Assembly (NCBI GenBank): GCA_023410295.1
Contig: JAEYPY010000063.1
Location: 1-39,680 of the forward strand
Direction of reading: 5' to 3'
From: Pseudomonadota bacterium
GTDB taxonomy: Bacteria > Pseudomonadota > Alphaproteobacteria > Caulobacterales > Aquidulcibacteraceae
DNA: 39,680 bases
Below are positions 23,985-33,037 of the stretch, piece by piece (positions within the stretch are counted from its first letter, which is position 1; the number at the start of each line of letters is the position of its first letter). The position numbers were made by a program, and so were the translations under genes. The notes under the pieces were generated by a model. It ran no database searches. It saw only the letters and a list, made by a program, of their open reading frames with translations, and was not told the origin of the DNA.

Positions 23985-26099
23985 CTAGCCGGCGCGGGCG
24001 GCGCCGTTGGCGCCGGCGAGCAGCGCGCCGCAATCGGTATGCTCGGCAAGGCCAGGATCGACGAAAGGCAGCACCGCTGCGACCGGGGCAACGAGCGACG
24101 CCAGCGCCGCCGCAAGCCCGCCCTGATCGACGGCGTCTTCAATCTCGACCCCGACTTCCGGCGCGCGCCAGCGACCTTCGATCGAAATTGGCGCGGCGAC
24201 GCGCAGGAGGCGCACTTCTTTCGGCTCGCCTTCGATTTCGAGGTCGAATGTCTCGTTGCGCAGGTTCACTGTGCCGCTGCCGGTGATCAGCATGTCGGAG
24301 GTATCGAAGACGATGGTGCGCGAGCGAGCGATGCCGTTGGTGACGCGGAAGCTGGCGACAGCGCAACGAACGTCGGTCTTGCTCTGGTCGCCGCTGAGCA
24401 AGAGGCCGAGGCCGCGCGCGACGTTGATGCCGGTGAGTTCGGCGAAGGCTTCGCGCACTTCGCCACGCGGTGTCACCAGCGTGAGATCGCCGTGCGCGTT
24501 GGCCGCGGCGTCGCGCACGGAAAGACCGCGTCCGCTCAGCCGCGCGCGGCCAACAAGCGCGCCTGTGAGCGGTTGGTTGCCGCTGGCGAGGCGGAACATG
24601 GATTCCAGGCGCGCATTTGTGAGCCTCACGTCGATGTCGACACGCGGCACGTCCTGACGTGCATTGATCGAAGCGGCGCCGCCGATGCGCCCCTGGACGA
24701 GGTCAAACGTCATGGGGTCGAGCCGCAGGAGGCCATGATCGAGCGAGATGTCGAGATCGAGTCCGCGGAGCGGCAGGCGTTCGCTGCGCACGCGCGCGGC
24801 GCGATAGGTGACGCGCGCATCCATGTTGCGCACGCGGCTGATATCGAGCGAAGCGTCCGGCAGAATGCGGCCTTGCGAAGCGAGCGTGGCGGCGATGGCG
24901 CGCTGTTCTGCAGAGGCGGTTTCACCCGTATCCGGGGCGCCGCCGAAGATCGTCAGCAAGTCGTCGAAGTCGAGGCTATTGCTGCGGAAATCGCCTTCGA
25001 AGAAAATTCGGTCGTCTTGCTGCGTGCGCGCGAGGAAGCGGCCGGCGATGTCGCTATCGCCGACGCGGCCGCTGACGCGCTCCATGCCGTAGGCCGCCTG
25101 GTTGCGCTCGAGGAGCCCAGCGACGCGATAAGGCGGCGTGTTCGGGAGCGCGAGGCCGGTGAGCGGATAGAGTTCGGCGAGGTCGGGGCCGGAGACTTCG
25201 ATGTCGGCCTGCCAGCGCGAGAAATTGAAGGGGCGATGAATCGATCCGTCGGCTTTGAGGCGGGTGCCGCCGGCGCGCAGGTCGGCGACGAAGGGGTAGG
25301 GCCGGTCACGGCGCACGTTGAGCAGCGGCGCGCCGGTGAGTTCGATCGTGAACGGGCGATTGTTGATTTCGCCCTCGCCGCCCAGCGAGAACTCGCCAGG
25401 GTTCTGAGGATCGAGCCGCTCGCTGGTGTTGAATGCCGCGTTGAGCAGCAGACTGCGTTTTTCGTCTTCGAAGCGCAGCGTACCGTTGGTGAGCGAGAAC
25501 TCGCGGATGGCGGGGAGATCGAATGGCCTGCTCGCCCGATTGGGATCGGACCAGTTGGAGACGCCTTCGGCGTTTCGATAGAGCGAGACGTTGGCGTCAT
25601 CGAGCGCAATCCGCACGATCTCGAAGCGGCCTATGAAGAGCGGCAGCAGGCGGAACGCCATGTCGGCTTCGCCGATCTCGGCGAATTGGCCGCGGTCGCG
25701 ATAGTGCGGCAGGTTGCCGATGCGCAGGTTTTCGACGTGCACCTTAGGCGTCCATGACCATGGATCGACGTCGAGATTGCCGGCGATGACAATCTCGCGG
25801 CCGGTCATGTTCGAGGCGATGCGCGCGATGGGGCCGCGCAGGGCGTTCCAGTCGGCGAAGAGCAAAAAGAGGATAAGCGCGGCGAACAGCGTGCCGACAG
25901 CGCCGCCGGCCCAAAGGCCGATGCGTTTCCACGGCGCGATGGCAAGCTTGCGCCAGGTCCAGTCGGCGCCGGTCCGGGTGTGACGCCACGCTGTGCTGGC
26001 GCCGGCGCGGGTTCGCCGCCATTGCCGCGCACTCCAGTTGCGCGCCTTCTCGCGAAGTGCGCTCAAGCGTGACGGTTGCGGTTCCGGGCTCTCTGACAT
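23985..26099 (-). CDS. AsmA family envelope protein
   Basis: A 704-residue protein. The N-terminus is a basic cytoplasmic stretch (about 1-58, rich in Arg and Trp), then one membrane anchor (about 60-82, GGAVGTLFAALILFLLF) and a long periplasmic beta-rich part. The start of the periplasmic domain, GREIVIAGNLDVDPWSWTPKVHVENLRIGN, is typical of AsmA; the C-terminal part (VRNMDARVTYRAARV..., GLLLSGDQSKTDVRCAVASF, GSGTVNLRNETFDLEIEGEPK) matches the AsmA_2 region. Such proteins belong to the AsmA-like/bridge-type lipid transfer group and affect outer-membrane assembly. Proteins of this family are often this long. It lies 117 bases after rpoH on the same strand. Confidence 0.9.
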   Translation of the reverse strand: MSESPEPQPSRLSALREKARNWSARQWRRTRAGASTAWRHTRTGADWTWRKLAIAPWKRIGLWAGGAVGTLFAALILFLLFADWNALRGPIARIASNMTGREIVIAGNLDVDPWSWTPKVHVENLRIGNLPHYRDRGQFAEIGEADMAFRLLPLFIGRFEIVRIALDDANVSLYRNAEGVSNWSDPNRASRPFDLPAIREFSLTNGTLRFEDEKRSLLLNAAFNTSERLDPQNPGEFSLGGEGEINNRPFTIELTGAPLLNVRRDRPYPFVADLRAGGTRLKADGSIHRPFNFSRWQADIEVSGPDLAELYPLTGLALPNTPPYRVAGLLERNQAAYGMERVSGRVGDSDIAGRFLARTQQDDRIFFEGDFRSNSLDFDDLLTIFGGAPDTGETASAEQRAIAATLASQGRILPDASLDISRVRNMDARVTYRAARVRSERLPLRGLDLDISLDHGLLRLDPMTFDLVQGRIGGAASINARQDVPRVDIDVRLTNARLESMFRLASGNQPLTGALVGRARLSGRGLSVRDAAANAHGDLTLVTPRGEVREAFAELTGINVARGLGLLLSGDQSKTDVRCAVASFRVTNGIARSRTIVFDTSDMLITGSGTVNLRNETFDLEIEGEPKEVRLLRVAAPISIEGRWRAPEVGVEIEDAVDQGGLAAALASLVAPVAAVLPFVDPGLAEHTDCGALLAGANGAARAG

Positions 26100-26182
26100 G
26101 CGAATCCAAGCGCCGCTGTTCTGGCGGCTCGGTTCCGCAACGCGTCCGGTTCGGCGCGCGTTCCTTTGTTAAGAATCCAAGC

Positions 26183-26210
26183 GCAGGCGGCGGTAAGACG
26201 CGCCGCCTGC
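26183..26210 (-). terminator. Hairpin after rpoH, possible terminator
   Basis: Stem GCAGGCGGCG (26183-26192) with CGCCGCCTGC (26201-26210), eight-base loop, just 7 bases after the rpoH stop on the minus strand. The following sequence (GCTTGGATTCTT) is only partly T-rich, so termination may be weak. Confidence 0.5.
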
Positions 26211-26216
26211 CAGGAC

Positions 26217-27131
26217 TTAGGCCGTCGCGTCGGCCATCAGGCCGCGCGAGGCTGCTTGCTTGCGCATGGCCTTCTGCAGCTTCTCGAACGCGCGCACTTC
26301 GATCTGGCGCACGCGTTCGCGGCTGACGCCATATTGCTTGGAGAGATCCTCCAAGGTCGACGGCTCGTCCTTCAGGCGACGTTCCTGGATGATGTGGCGC
26401 TCACGCTCGTTGAGTTCGCCCATCGCTTCCTGCAGCAGCGTCATGCGCTCGCTGAACTCTTCGCTCTCGGCGAGACGCGTTTCCTGCGTGCCCTCGGTCT
26501 GATCGTCCGCGAGCCAGTCCATCCACTCGCTTTCGCCTTCGCCGCCGGCGCCGCCGATCGGGGCGTTGAGCGAAGCATCGCCGCCGCCGCTCATGCGCCG
26601 GTTCATCGAAATCACTTCATCTTCGGTGACCGCCAGCTTGTGCGCGATAGACGCGACCTGGTCGGGTCTCAGATCGCCTTCTTCGAGCGCGGCCATCTCG
26701 CCTTTGAGACGGCGCAGGTTGAAGAAGAGCTTCTTCTGCGCGGCGGTGGTGCCCATTTTCACAAGCGACCACGAACGCAGGATGTATTCCTGGATCGAGG
26801 CGCGGATCCACCACATCGCGTAGGTCGCGAGGCGAAATCCCTTGTCCGGGTCGAATTTCTTCACGGCCTGCATGAGGCCGACATTGCCTTCGGAGATGAC
26901 CTCGCCGATCGGCAAGCCATAGCCGCGGTAGCCCATGGCGATCTTAGCCACGAGCCGAAGGTGCGACGTCACCAGCTTGTGCGCGCTTTCGGTGTCTCCA
27001 TGCTCCTGCCAGCGCTTGGCCAGCATGAACTCTTCTTCCTTCGCCAGCATCGGGAACTTGCGGATCTCCGAGAGATACCGTTGCAGCCCCTGCTCAGGCG
27101 AAAGTGCGAGTGTCAGCGCTGTTGATGCCAT
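26217..27131 (-). CDS. rpoH: RNA polymerase sigma-32 factor
   Basis: A 304-residue heat-shock sigma factor. Region 2 has SHLRLVAKIAMGYRGYGLPIGE, then GNVGLMQAVKKFDPDKGFRLATYAMWWIRA split over the core. The RpoH-specific box QKKLFFNLRR is at 132-141. Region 4 ends with LEDLSKQYGVSRERVRQIE. The start at 27131 follows GGAGGGG at ten bases; the upstream in-frame Met codons lack such a site. The gene lies downstream of rluD, with a small membrane-protein gene between them. Confidence 0.96.
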   Translation of the reverse strand: MASTALTLALSPEQGLQRYLSEIRKFPMLAKEEEFMLAKRWQEHGDTESAHKLVTSHLRLVAKIAMGYRGYGLPIGEVISEGNVGLMQAVKKFDPDKGFRLATYAMWWIRASIQEYILRSWSLVKMGTTAAQKKLFFNLRRLKGEMAALEEGDLRPDQVASIAHKLAVTEDEVISMNRRMSGGGDASLNAPIGGAGGEGESEWMDWLADDQTEGTQETRLAESEEFSERMTLLQEAMGELNERERHIIQERRLKDEPSTLEDLSKQYGVSRERVRQIEVRAFEKLQKAMRKQAASRGLMADATA

Positions 27132-27343
27132 GGTGTCGTATCCCCTCCGGGCCGCAATCGGCGCGGCCGCAGAGCTATCAGTCAGTACGTGTGAGAGCCC
27201 CGCCCGGTTGCCCGGCGATTGCATATATAGGGAGCCCTTCAAGGCTCCGTCGTGACGCCATCAAGATTAATCGAGGCGCGCGAACATATCAAGAACAATA
27301 AAATTGCAGCAGCGAAACGAAATCAACCACTAGAATCAGCGGC
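27132..27343 (-). promoter_or_regulatory. rpoH upstream region
   Basis: A relatively AT-rich stretch for this genome, with CCTATATATGC near 27220-27231 and a small hairpin GGAGCC-TTGAAG-GGCTCC (27231-27248) on the minus strand. It should hold the rpoH promoter. No spacing matched a sigma-32 or housekeeping consensus well enough to name boxes. Confidence 0.3.
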
Positions 27344-27385
27344 GTGAACGTTGTGGCATTCGTCAATAGGGATAGTGGGTCGAGC

Positions 27386-27670
27386 CTATTCGGTGGCCCG
27401 CGCCGCCGGCTTCAATGTTTCCTCTATGGCCCAGCAGCAGAGCGCCACGGTGAGGCCAACCAGGGCCCAGCGGATCACCAGATCTGGCATGGTGGCGTAG
27501 ACCTGCTCGGTCGCGCCGAAGAGCTGGAGCGAAATCGCGTGGCTCTTGCCGTTGCCCGGGTCGGCCGCGCGGGGGAGCATGTGGAACATGCGCACGTCGT
27601 TGAGCGCGAAGAGCGCCAGCGCGGCGACGGCAGCCAGGACGCGCTCGGCCCTGGCGAAGATGTCTTGCAT
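27386..27670 (-). CDS. Small membrane protein, unknown function
   Basis: A 94-residue protein with two hydrophobic segments (about 9-24 and 65-83) joined by a polar loop containing NDVRMFHML and ATEQVYATMPD. The C-terminus is short and basic. The ATG at 27670 was chosen; a TTG five codons earlier is possible. The ribosome-binding site is weak. It lies between rluD and rpoH on the same strand. I do not recognise the family. Confidence 0.6.
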   Translation of the reverse strand: MQDIFARAERVLAAVAALALFALNDVRMFHMLPRAADPGNGKSHAISLQLFGATEQVYATMPDLVIRWALVGLTVALCCWAIEETLKPAARATE

Positions 27671-27761
27671 TCGAGTTCCGCCCAAAGAGGTTGCAGCGCC
27701 ATCACCTTACGGAGCGTCGCGCGCTTCGGGAAAGCGCCGATTGCATGTTCCTTACAGAAAC

Positions 27762-28787
27762 TCAGAGGCGGCGCAGCACCGTGAGCAGCGCGTCGATATC
27801 GTCCGGCAACGCGCTTTCGAAACGCAGGTCATCACCTGTTACCGGATGCACGAAACCGAGGACCGCGGCGTGCAGCGCTTGTCGCGGAAACGCGGCGACA
27901 GCGGCGGCGGCTTCTTCGGCATGCGGGCCTTCGGCTTTGAACGCGCGCTGCTTGCCGTAGAGCGGATCGCCGACCAGCGGGCAGCCGAGATGGGTGAGGT
28001 GGGCGCGGATCTGATGCGTGCGGCCGGTCATGAGCCGGCACTCCAGCAACGCAGCAGCGGCGCGGCCGGCCGAAGCGCCGGCTTGCTGGCCGTAGCTTTC
28101 GACTGTCCAATAATCAGTGATGGCGATCTTGCCGGCCTCGGTGTTGGGGTCGCGCGCGACGACGTACTTGCGCCGGTCTTCGCTGGAGCGCACGAGCCGG
28201 TTCTCGATGCGGGCGCTCCGCTCTTTCGGTGCGCCGCGCGTCACGGCGTAATAGACGCGCTCCAGGTCGTGCTTGGCGAAGAGCTTCGCCAGCCCCGTAT
28301 GCGCCGCGTCGTGCTTGGCGACGACGACGAGGCCGGTGGTGTCCTTGTCGATGCGGTGGACGAAGCCCGGACGCGCCACGCCGCCAATGCCCGAAAGCGA
28401 ATCGCCGCAATGAGCCAACAGCGCATTGACCAGCGTACCGCGCATCGAACCGGGCGCGGGATGCATCGCTATGCCGGCGGCCTTGTCGACGACGACAAGA
28501 TGTTGGTCCTCGAAAACAATGTTCAGCGGGATCGCTTCGGGCTGCGGCGCGGCGGGTTCAGGCGGCGGCAGCGTCAGTTCGTAGCGCACGCCGACGCGCG
28601 GCTTGTCCTTGGCGTGCGTCACCGGCGCGCCGTCGGCGGTCAGCTTGCCGGCGCCGATCAGGCCTTGCAGGCGCGAGCGCGAGAGATCGGGCCAGAGCTT
28701 CGCCAGCCAGGCGTCGACGCGCTCGCCCGCGCCCTCCGGCGCAACCGCCGCGCGCGTCTCGCCAGCTTGGTTTTCTTCGTCTTCCAC
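27762..28787 (-). CDS. rluD: 23S rRNA pseudouridine synthase, RluD family
   Basis: A 341-residue RluA-family enzyme; RluD modifies helix 69 of 23S rRNA. An N-terminal S4 RNA-binding domain (about 20-75: GERVDAWLAKLWPDLSRSRL) is followed by the catalytic domain with HRIDKDTTGL (catalytic Asp-147), YYAVTRG, LECRLMTGRTHQIRAH and HLGCPLVGDPLYG. The C-terminal end ALHAAVLGFVHPVTG is typical. The start is a GTG at 28787 with no strong ribosome-binding site. rluD upstream of rpoH is common in alphaproteobacteria. Assignment to RluD rather than RluC rests on size and context. Confidence 0.9.
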   Translation of the reverse strand: MEDEENQAGETRAAVAPEGAGERVDAWLAKLWPDLSRSRLQGLIGAGKLTADGAPVTHAKDKPRVGVRYELTLPPPEPAAPQPEAIPLNIVFEDQHLVVVDKAAGIAMHPAPGSMRGTLVNALLAHCGDSLSGIGGVARPGFVHRIDKDTTGLVVVAKHDAAHTGLAKLFAKHDLERVYYAVTRGAPKERSARIENRLVRSSEDRRKYVVARDPNTEAGKIAITDYWTVESYGQQAGASAGRAAAALLECRLMTGRTHQIRAHLTHLGCPLVGDPLYGKQRAFKAEGPHAEEAAAAVAAFPRQALHAAVLGFVHPVTGDDLRFESALPDDIDALLTVLRRL

Positions 28788-28846
28788 CGGCGCTGTATGG
28801 ACTCTTCGCCCCGCCGCAGTCCATTACTCGCGCTCGGGGGAGAGGC

Positions 28847-29890
28847 GTGGCGCTCGATCTGACAGCTCTTGCCGTTGCGTATGTTCTCGCCATCGGCTTC
28901 CTGTTGCTCGGCTATGTGTTGGCCGGGCCGGTTTGGGTCGAGCGGCACTCGATCCAGCTGCCGGGGCCGGGGCGTCCGCGCCGCGTTTCCGGCTTTTGGG
29001 GCGAGTGGGTGCTGTGCACCGCGTGCGCGGCGGTCGCCGGCACAGTGCGCGCCTTCACCGATGTGGCGATCGTCCGCGACGTGCTCGCGCCGCATATCGG
29101 CTGGGCGTTCGTCACCTTCTTCGCCGTTGTGCTGATCGTGTGGGGCTATTCGTTCAGCGTCGTCGCCGGCGCGCGGCGCGAAGGCAAAGACGCGATTTAC
29201 CGCAAGCGCCTGTCGTCTGCGTATGTTCCGTACGCCGCCTATTCGGCCATTCTGTTCTCGGGCGGCATCCTGGTGCTTGGCTTGCTCGCGGTGGAGTTCG
29301 CGCACGACCAGCGCGCATTCGACGCGCAAGCGGCGTTGGTGGGCCAGTCCGTTGCCGCCGCGGCGGCGCAAGCGGGTGGCGCTGACGCGCTAGAAGGCGC
29401 ACGTCACGCGCTGACCTATCTGGAAGATGCGATCGGGCAAATCGCTGTGTCGCAGAACATCCTGCAGGACCAGATGAACCCTGTGTTCATTTTCGCCGCG
29501 GTGATTTTCGCTGTGAACATTATCATCGTGCTGTCGCCGATCCGCCAGGCCTTCATGCAAGGGGCGATCGATCTCACGCACATTCTGACCGGCGTCGCGA
29601 TCGGCGGCATTCTGATCGCAGGGTTCGTCAGTTACTTTCTCTCGTACGCTGATGTGATTCAAACCACGCTGGCGCAGATGGAGGCCGTGCGCCCGGATGC
29701 GTCGCTCGGCGCATGGGAATTGTCGCAGCGCTATAATGAAATGGTGGTGGAATTGAACCGCTCGCGCAATCTGCTGGGCTTCGTGCAAGCGATCGGCGGG
29801 GAGGGCTCCGGACTGGCGTTCTTCGCCGCGGCGATGCAGTTCACGGTAGAACGCATCCCCGGCCGCGCCGAACGCAGGGCGGAGGCGTGA
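28847..29890 (+). CDS. Multi-pass membrane protein, unknown function
   Basis: A 347-residue protein beginning with GTG after GGGGGAGAG. About six hydrophobic segments are visible (near 6-28, 52-68, 83-105, 131-153, 207-232 and 240-264). Between the fourth and fifth is an Ala-rich soluble loop (about 158-205), and a polar stretch before the C-terminus contains WELSQRYNEMVVELNRSRN. I do not recognise the family. It is the first gene of a tight operon: the next gene starts one base after its stop. Confidence 0.72.
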   Translation: MALDLTALAVAYVLAIGFLLLGYVLAGPVWVERHSIQLPGPGRPRRVSGFWGEWVLCTACAAVAGTVRAFTDVAIVRDVLAPHIGWAFVTFFAVVLIVWGYSFSVVAGARREGKDAIYRKRLSSAYVPYAAYSAILFSGGILVLGLLAVEFAHDQRAFDAQAALVGQSVAAAAAQAGGADALEGARHALTYLEDAIGQIAVSQNILQDQMNPVFIFAAVIFAVNIIIVLSPIRQAFMQGAIDLTHILTGVAIGGILIAGFVSYFLSYADVIQTTLAQMEAVRPDASLGAWELSQRYNEMVVELNRSRNLLGFVQAIGGEGSGLAFFAAAMQFTVERIPGRAERRAEA

Positions 29891-29891
29891 G

Positions 29892-30941
29892 ATGCGTAAA
29901 CGCTGGATCGCCGCGGGCGCCTTGGCGGTGGGGCTCGCTCTTTATGCGGGCGTGTTCGCCATGGTGAACGCCAATCCGGTCGCCACCGCGCGCGACCTTG
30001 AAGTGCGCACCGCCGAGAGCGAGGCGCGTGCGGCGCCAGATACGCTGGATCTGATGATCTGGAATCTGGGTTACGGGGGCCTTGGCGCCGGAAGTGATTT
30101 CGTAGCCGATGGCGGAACGTCGTACCTGCCGCCTTCGCGCACGGCGGTCCGGGCGAATGTCGATGGCATCGATCGCACCATTCGCGCGCGCGCGGCGCAG
30201 ATCGATGTGTTCCTGTTTCAGGAGATCGCACGTGGCGGACCGGTCAATTATTGGACCGACTTGAAAGCGCGCGTGGACGACGCGCTGGACGCGCGCAACC
30301 GCGTGTTCTTCGCCGATTTCAAGACGCGGCTGATGCCATGGCCGCTGGCGATGACGCACGGCCAGGCGATCTATTCCAATTACGCGTTCTCTGAAACCGA
30401 CGTCGTGCCCCTGCCGGCGGAGGATGCGAGCATTTTCGGCGTGAAGCGCCGCTACGCCTCGGTGGTGGCGCGCATTCCGATGGAAGGTGGCGGCGGATGG
30501 ACTATCGCCAGCGTGCATCTCGCGGCCTTCGACGAAGACGCCGCAGTGCGCACGCGCCAGCTGCGCGAATTGTTGGCGTGGGCGGAGCAGGAGTATCAGC
30601 GCGGGCAATTCGTGGTGCTGGGCGGGGACTGGAATCTGCAGCTGGCGGAAACCGCTTTTCCGCACACGACCGATGAGCGGTTTTTGTTTTGGCTGTTTCC
30701 GTTCCCGGCGGATGTGTTGCCGGAAGGCTGGCGCATCGCGGCGGACGCCAACGTGCCGAGCGTGCGCACCAACCATCAGCCCTATGTCGCTGGCGACAAT
30801 TACGTCACCAGCATTGACGGGTTTATCGTTTCGCCGAATGTCGATATTCGCAACGTCGCCGGCGTTGATCTCGGTTTCGAACATTCCGATCACCAGCCCG
30901 TGCACCTGCGCGTGCGGGCCATTCGCGGAGCTGCAGAATGA
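29892..30941 (+). CDS. Endonuclease/exonuclease/phosphatase (EEP) family protein, membrane-anchored or exported
   Basis: A 349-residue member of the EEP (DNase I-like) fold family. An N-terminal hydrophobic segment (about 5-26) acts as signal or anchor, placing the enzyme outside the cytoplasm. Fold residues: Asn-58 in LMIWNLGYG, Glu in FLFQEIA, His in ASVHLAAF, Asp and Asn in GGDWNL, and Asp-His in SDHQPV. Relatives include phosphodiesterases, sphingomyelinases and nucleases; the substrate is open. The ATG follows the previous stop at one base (TGAGATG), and its own stop overlaps the next start (ATGA), so the three genes are translationally coupled. Confidence 0.85.
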   Translation: MRKRWIAAGALAVGLALYAGVFAMVNANPVATARDLEVRTAESEARAAPDTLDLMIWNLGYGGLGAGSDFVADGGTSYLPPSRTAVRANVDGIDRTIRARAAQIDVFLFQEIARGGPVNYWTDLKARVDDALDARNRVFFADFKTRLMPWPLAMTHGQAIYSNYAFSETDVVPLPAEDASIFGVKRRYASVVARIPMEGGGGWTIASVHLAAFDEDAAVRTRQLRELLAWAEQEYQRGQFVVLGGDWNLQLAETAFPHTTDERFLFWLFPFPADVLPEGWRIAADANVPSVRTNHQPYVAGDNYVTSIDGFIVSPNVDIRNVAGVDLGFEHSDHQPVHLRVRAIRGAAE

Positions 30942-32785
30942 GCAAGCTTGACCTGACGCGTCGTGGCGCACTGGCCGCCGCCACGGGCGCTGTCGCGGCG
31001 TGTGGGGCGCCGAATGTGGCGACGCCGCCTTACGAGGGCGAGGCCGCGTTCAATCACGGAATCGCCTCAGGCGATCCGCTGCGTGACCGCGTCGTGATCT
31101 GGACGCGGGTGTCGCCGGTCAATCCGGGGCCGGTGCCGGTGCGCTGGATCGTGGCGCGCAACCGCGATCTGAGCGACGTGGTCAAAACCGGCGTGGTCGA
31201 AACCAGCGAAGCGCGCGACTACACGGTGAAGGCCGACGTGACCGGCCTTCGCCCTGGCGCGCCGTATTTTTATGGCTTCCGCGCCGGTGATGCACAGAGC
31301 CCGATCGGCAAAACGAAGACGATGCCGCGCGGACGCGTGCGCGAAGCCAAGTTGGCGGTGGTTTCGTGCGCGTCCTATCCGCACGGCTTCTTCAACGCCT
31401 ACCAGGCGCTATCGCAGCGCGAGGACATCGATCTCGTCGTGCACCTTGGCGACTACATCTACGAATATGGTCTTTCAGGTTACGGCGGCGATGTCGCCAT
31501 CCAGCTCGGGCGCGTGCCGTCGCCGGAAGTGGAATGCACGCGGCTGCAGGATTATCGCGCGCGGCATGCGCAGTACAAAGCACAGCCGGAGCTGCAAGCG
31601 GCGCACGCGATCGCGCCCTGGATCGTGGTCTGGGACGACCACGAGGTCGCCAACGATCTTTTCTCCACCGGCGCGGAGAACCATCAGCCGAACGAAGGTG
31701 AGTTCGCCAGCCGCAAGCGCGCGGCGCTGCAGGCCTATTACGAATGGATGCCGATCCGCGAGCCAGAAACCGGGCGGGCGTTCGAAGCCATCAACCGCTC
31801 GTTCGATTACGGCGATCTCTTCACGCTGATCATGGTGGAGACGCGGCTTTTGGCGCGCACGCAGCAGCTGGATTACGCGCGCGAGCTGCCGATCAAGATG
31901 CAGCGTTGGAATTTCGCCAATCCGGCCCAGCCGGTGGCGCTGCGCGATCACGAGGCGGATACCGCGACGATGCAGCGCCTGCCGGCGATCTACGAAGAGA
32001 CCGGGGGCGAACTGCGTCCTGTGCTGGATTGGCGCCGTGCGCAGGGGCTCGCGGCGAACGCGTCCAATTTGCCGGCAGGATTCTTCCTCGCGCCGGATGT
32101 TGAGGCGATCAACGCGCTGTTGAGCGCGCCCGATCGTCAGCTGATGGGCGAGGCGCAGGAGCAATGGCTCGCGGGCGAGCTGCGCCGTTCCAAACAATCC
32201 GGCGCACCGTGGCAGATCATCGGCAACCAGGTGCTGATGGCGAAAGTCGATGCGCCTGATTTGTCGGCGACGCCGGCGCCGCTGGCGGCTGGGCTTGAGC
32301 GGTTGCGGCCCGGCATCACGCAGCTCTTGAAGCTCACCCGCTTTCCACTGCCGCTCAACACCGATGCGTGGGATGGCTACCCGCAAGCGCGCACGCGTGT
32401 GCTGGCTTCCGTGCGCGCCGCCGAAGGCAACGCTATCGTGCTCACCGGCGATACGCACACGGCCTGGGCCAACGAGATCGATGACGGACAGGGGCGCGTC
32501 GCCGTGGAGTTCGGCGCGACCTCGATCACGTCGCCGGCGGATGCGGACTATTTCGCGCCCTTCGGCATCGATTTCGGCGCCGGCGTGCGCGCGCGCAATC
32601 CGCACGTGAAGCTAAGCGACGCGCATCGCGGCTTCATGGTGCTGACGCTGACGCCGGAGGCGGCGCGCGCCGAGTTCATCGCTGTCTCGACCATCCTTGC
32701 CGCCCAATATGAAACGCGAACCGCCGCGGCCTTCACGGTCGCACCGGCTGAAGGTGCGGGCATCGGCGCGTTGACGCCGGCTTAG
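30938..32785 (+). CDS. PhoD-like alkaline phosphatase/phosphodiesterase, Tat-exported lipoprotein
   Basis: A 615-residue enzyme of the PhoD family (Ca/Fe phosphodiesterase-phosphatase). The N-terminus has a twin-arginine signal, LTRRGALAAATG (Arg-8, Arg-9), and a lipobox V-A-A-C with Cys-22. An N-terminal beta-sandwich (FNHGIASGDPLRDRVVIWTRVSP) precedes the catalytic part: SCASYPHGFFNAY, HLGDYIYEYG, WDDHEVANDLF, MVETRLLAR and TGDTHTAWAN, which carry the metal ligands. It is longer than many family members owing to inserts around residues 340-380. Its start overlaps the EEP gene by four bases. No Pho-box was recognised upstream of the operon. Confidence 0.93.
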   Translation: MSKLDLTRRGALAAATGAVAACGAPNVATPPYEGEAAFNHGIASGDPLRDRVVIWTRVSPVNPGPVPVRWIVARNRDLSDVVKTGVVETSEARDYTVKADVTGLRPGAPYFYGFRAGDAQSPIGKTKTMPRGRVREAKLAVVSCASYPHGFFNAYQALSQREDIDLVVHLGDYIYEYGLSGYGGDVAIQLGRVPSPEVECTRLQDYRARHAQYKAQPELQAAHAIAPWIVVWDDHEVANDLFSTGAENHQPNEGEFASRKRAALQAYYEWMPIREPETGRAFEAINRSFDYGDLFTLIMVETRLLARTQQLDYARELPIKMQRWNFANPAQPVALRDHEADTATMQRLPAIYEETGGELRPVLDWRRAQGLAANASNLPAGFFLAPDVEAINALLSAPDRQLMGEAQEQWLAGELRRSKQSGAPWQIIGNQVLMAKVDAPDLSATPAPLAAGLERLRPGITQLLKLTRFPLPLNTDAWDGYPQARTRVLASVRAAEGNAIVLTGDTHTAWANEIDDGQGRVAVEFGATSITSPADADYFAPFGIDFGAGVRARNPHVKLSDAHRGFMVLTLTPEAARAEFIAVSTILAAQYETRTAAAFTVAPAEGAGIGALTPA

Positions 32786-32788
32786 CGG

Positions 32789-32980
32789 CTAAGAAAGACG
32801 CGGATCGCGCGGGCTTCCGCGCTCATCGCGGATGCGATCTTTGCCGCGCTCTTTCTGCACCGCCTGCATCAGCATGGAATGCACGAACAGGTTCGACTCG
32901 TTGGTGTCGAAGCCGGAGCGCCGCGCATGTGCGCGCAGCGAATCCGCAAAAGAGAGAACTTGATCTGCGTTCATGGACAT
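32789..32980 (-). CDS. Small conserved-looking protein, unknown function
   Basis: A 63-residue protein. The stretch LSFADSLRAHARRSGFDTNESNLFVHSMLMQAVQ (given here only as its key features: FA, L, HAR, GFD, ESN, LFVH, LMQA) is amphipathic and resembles the first helices of ECF sigma region 2. The tail is charged and ends PRDPRLS. It starts at ATG 32980 after GAGCAG, or at the second ATG two codons later. It ends three bases from the convergent PhoD stop. Small size makes the call less sure. Confidence 0.55.
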   Translation of the reverse strand: MSMNADQVLSFADSLRAHARRSGFDTNESNLFVHSMLMQAVQKERGKDRIRDERGSPRDPRLS

Positions 32981-33037
32981 CGTGACTGCTCTGACTCGGA
33001 GACAGCTTCGTGACTCCGAAGCGGCGCAAATGTGGTG

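Noticed and set aside
23952..25757. Long open frame of about 600 codons antisense to the AsmA gene
   Set aside because: High GC keeps antisense frames open. The translation is Arg/Ala/Glu-rich with no domain, while the opposite strand has clear AsmA motifs and a signal anchor.
27132..27343. ROSE-type RNA thermometer or sigma-32 autoregulatory promoter before rpoH
   Set aside because: The small hairpin does not cover the ribosome-binding site and no promoter boxes with correct spacing were found.
31475..32605. Long antisense frame inside the PhoD-like gene
   Set aside because: Shadow of a real gene: low-complexity His/Arg-rich translation, no ribosome-binding site.
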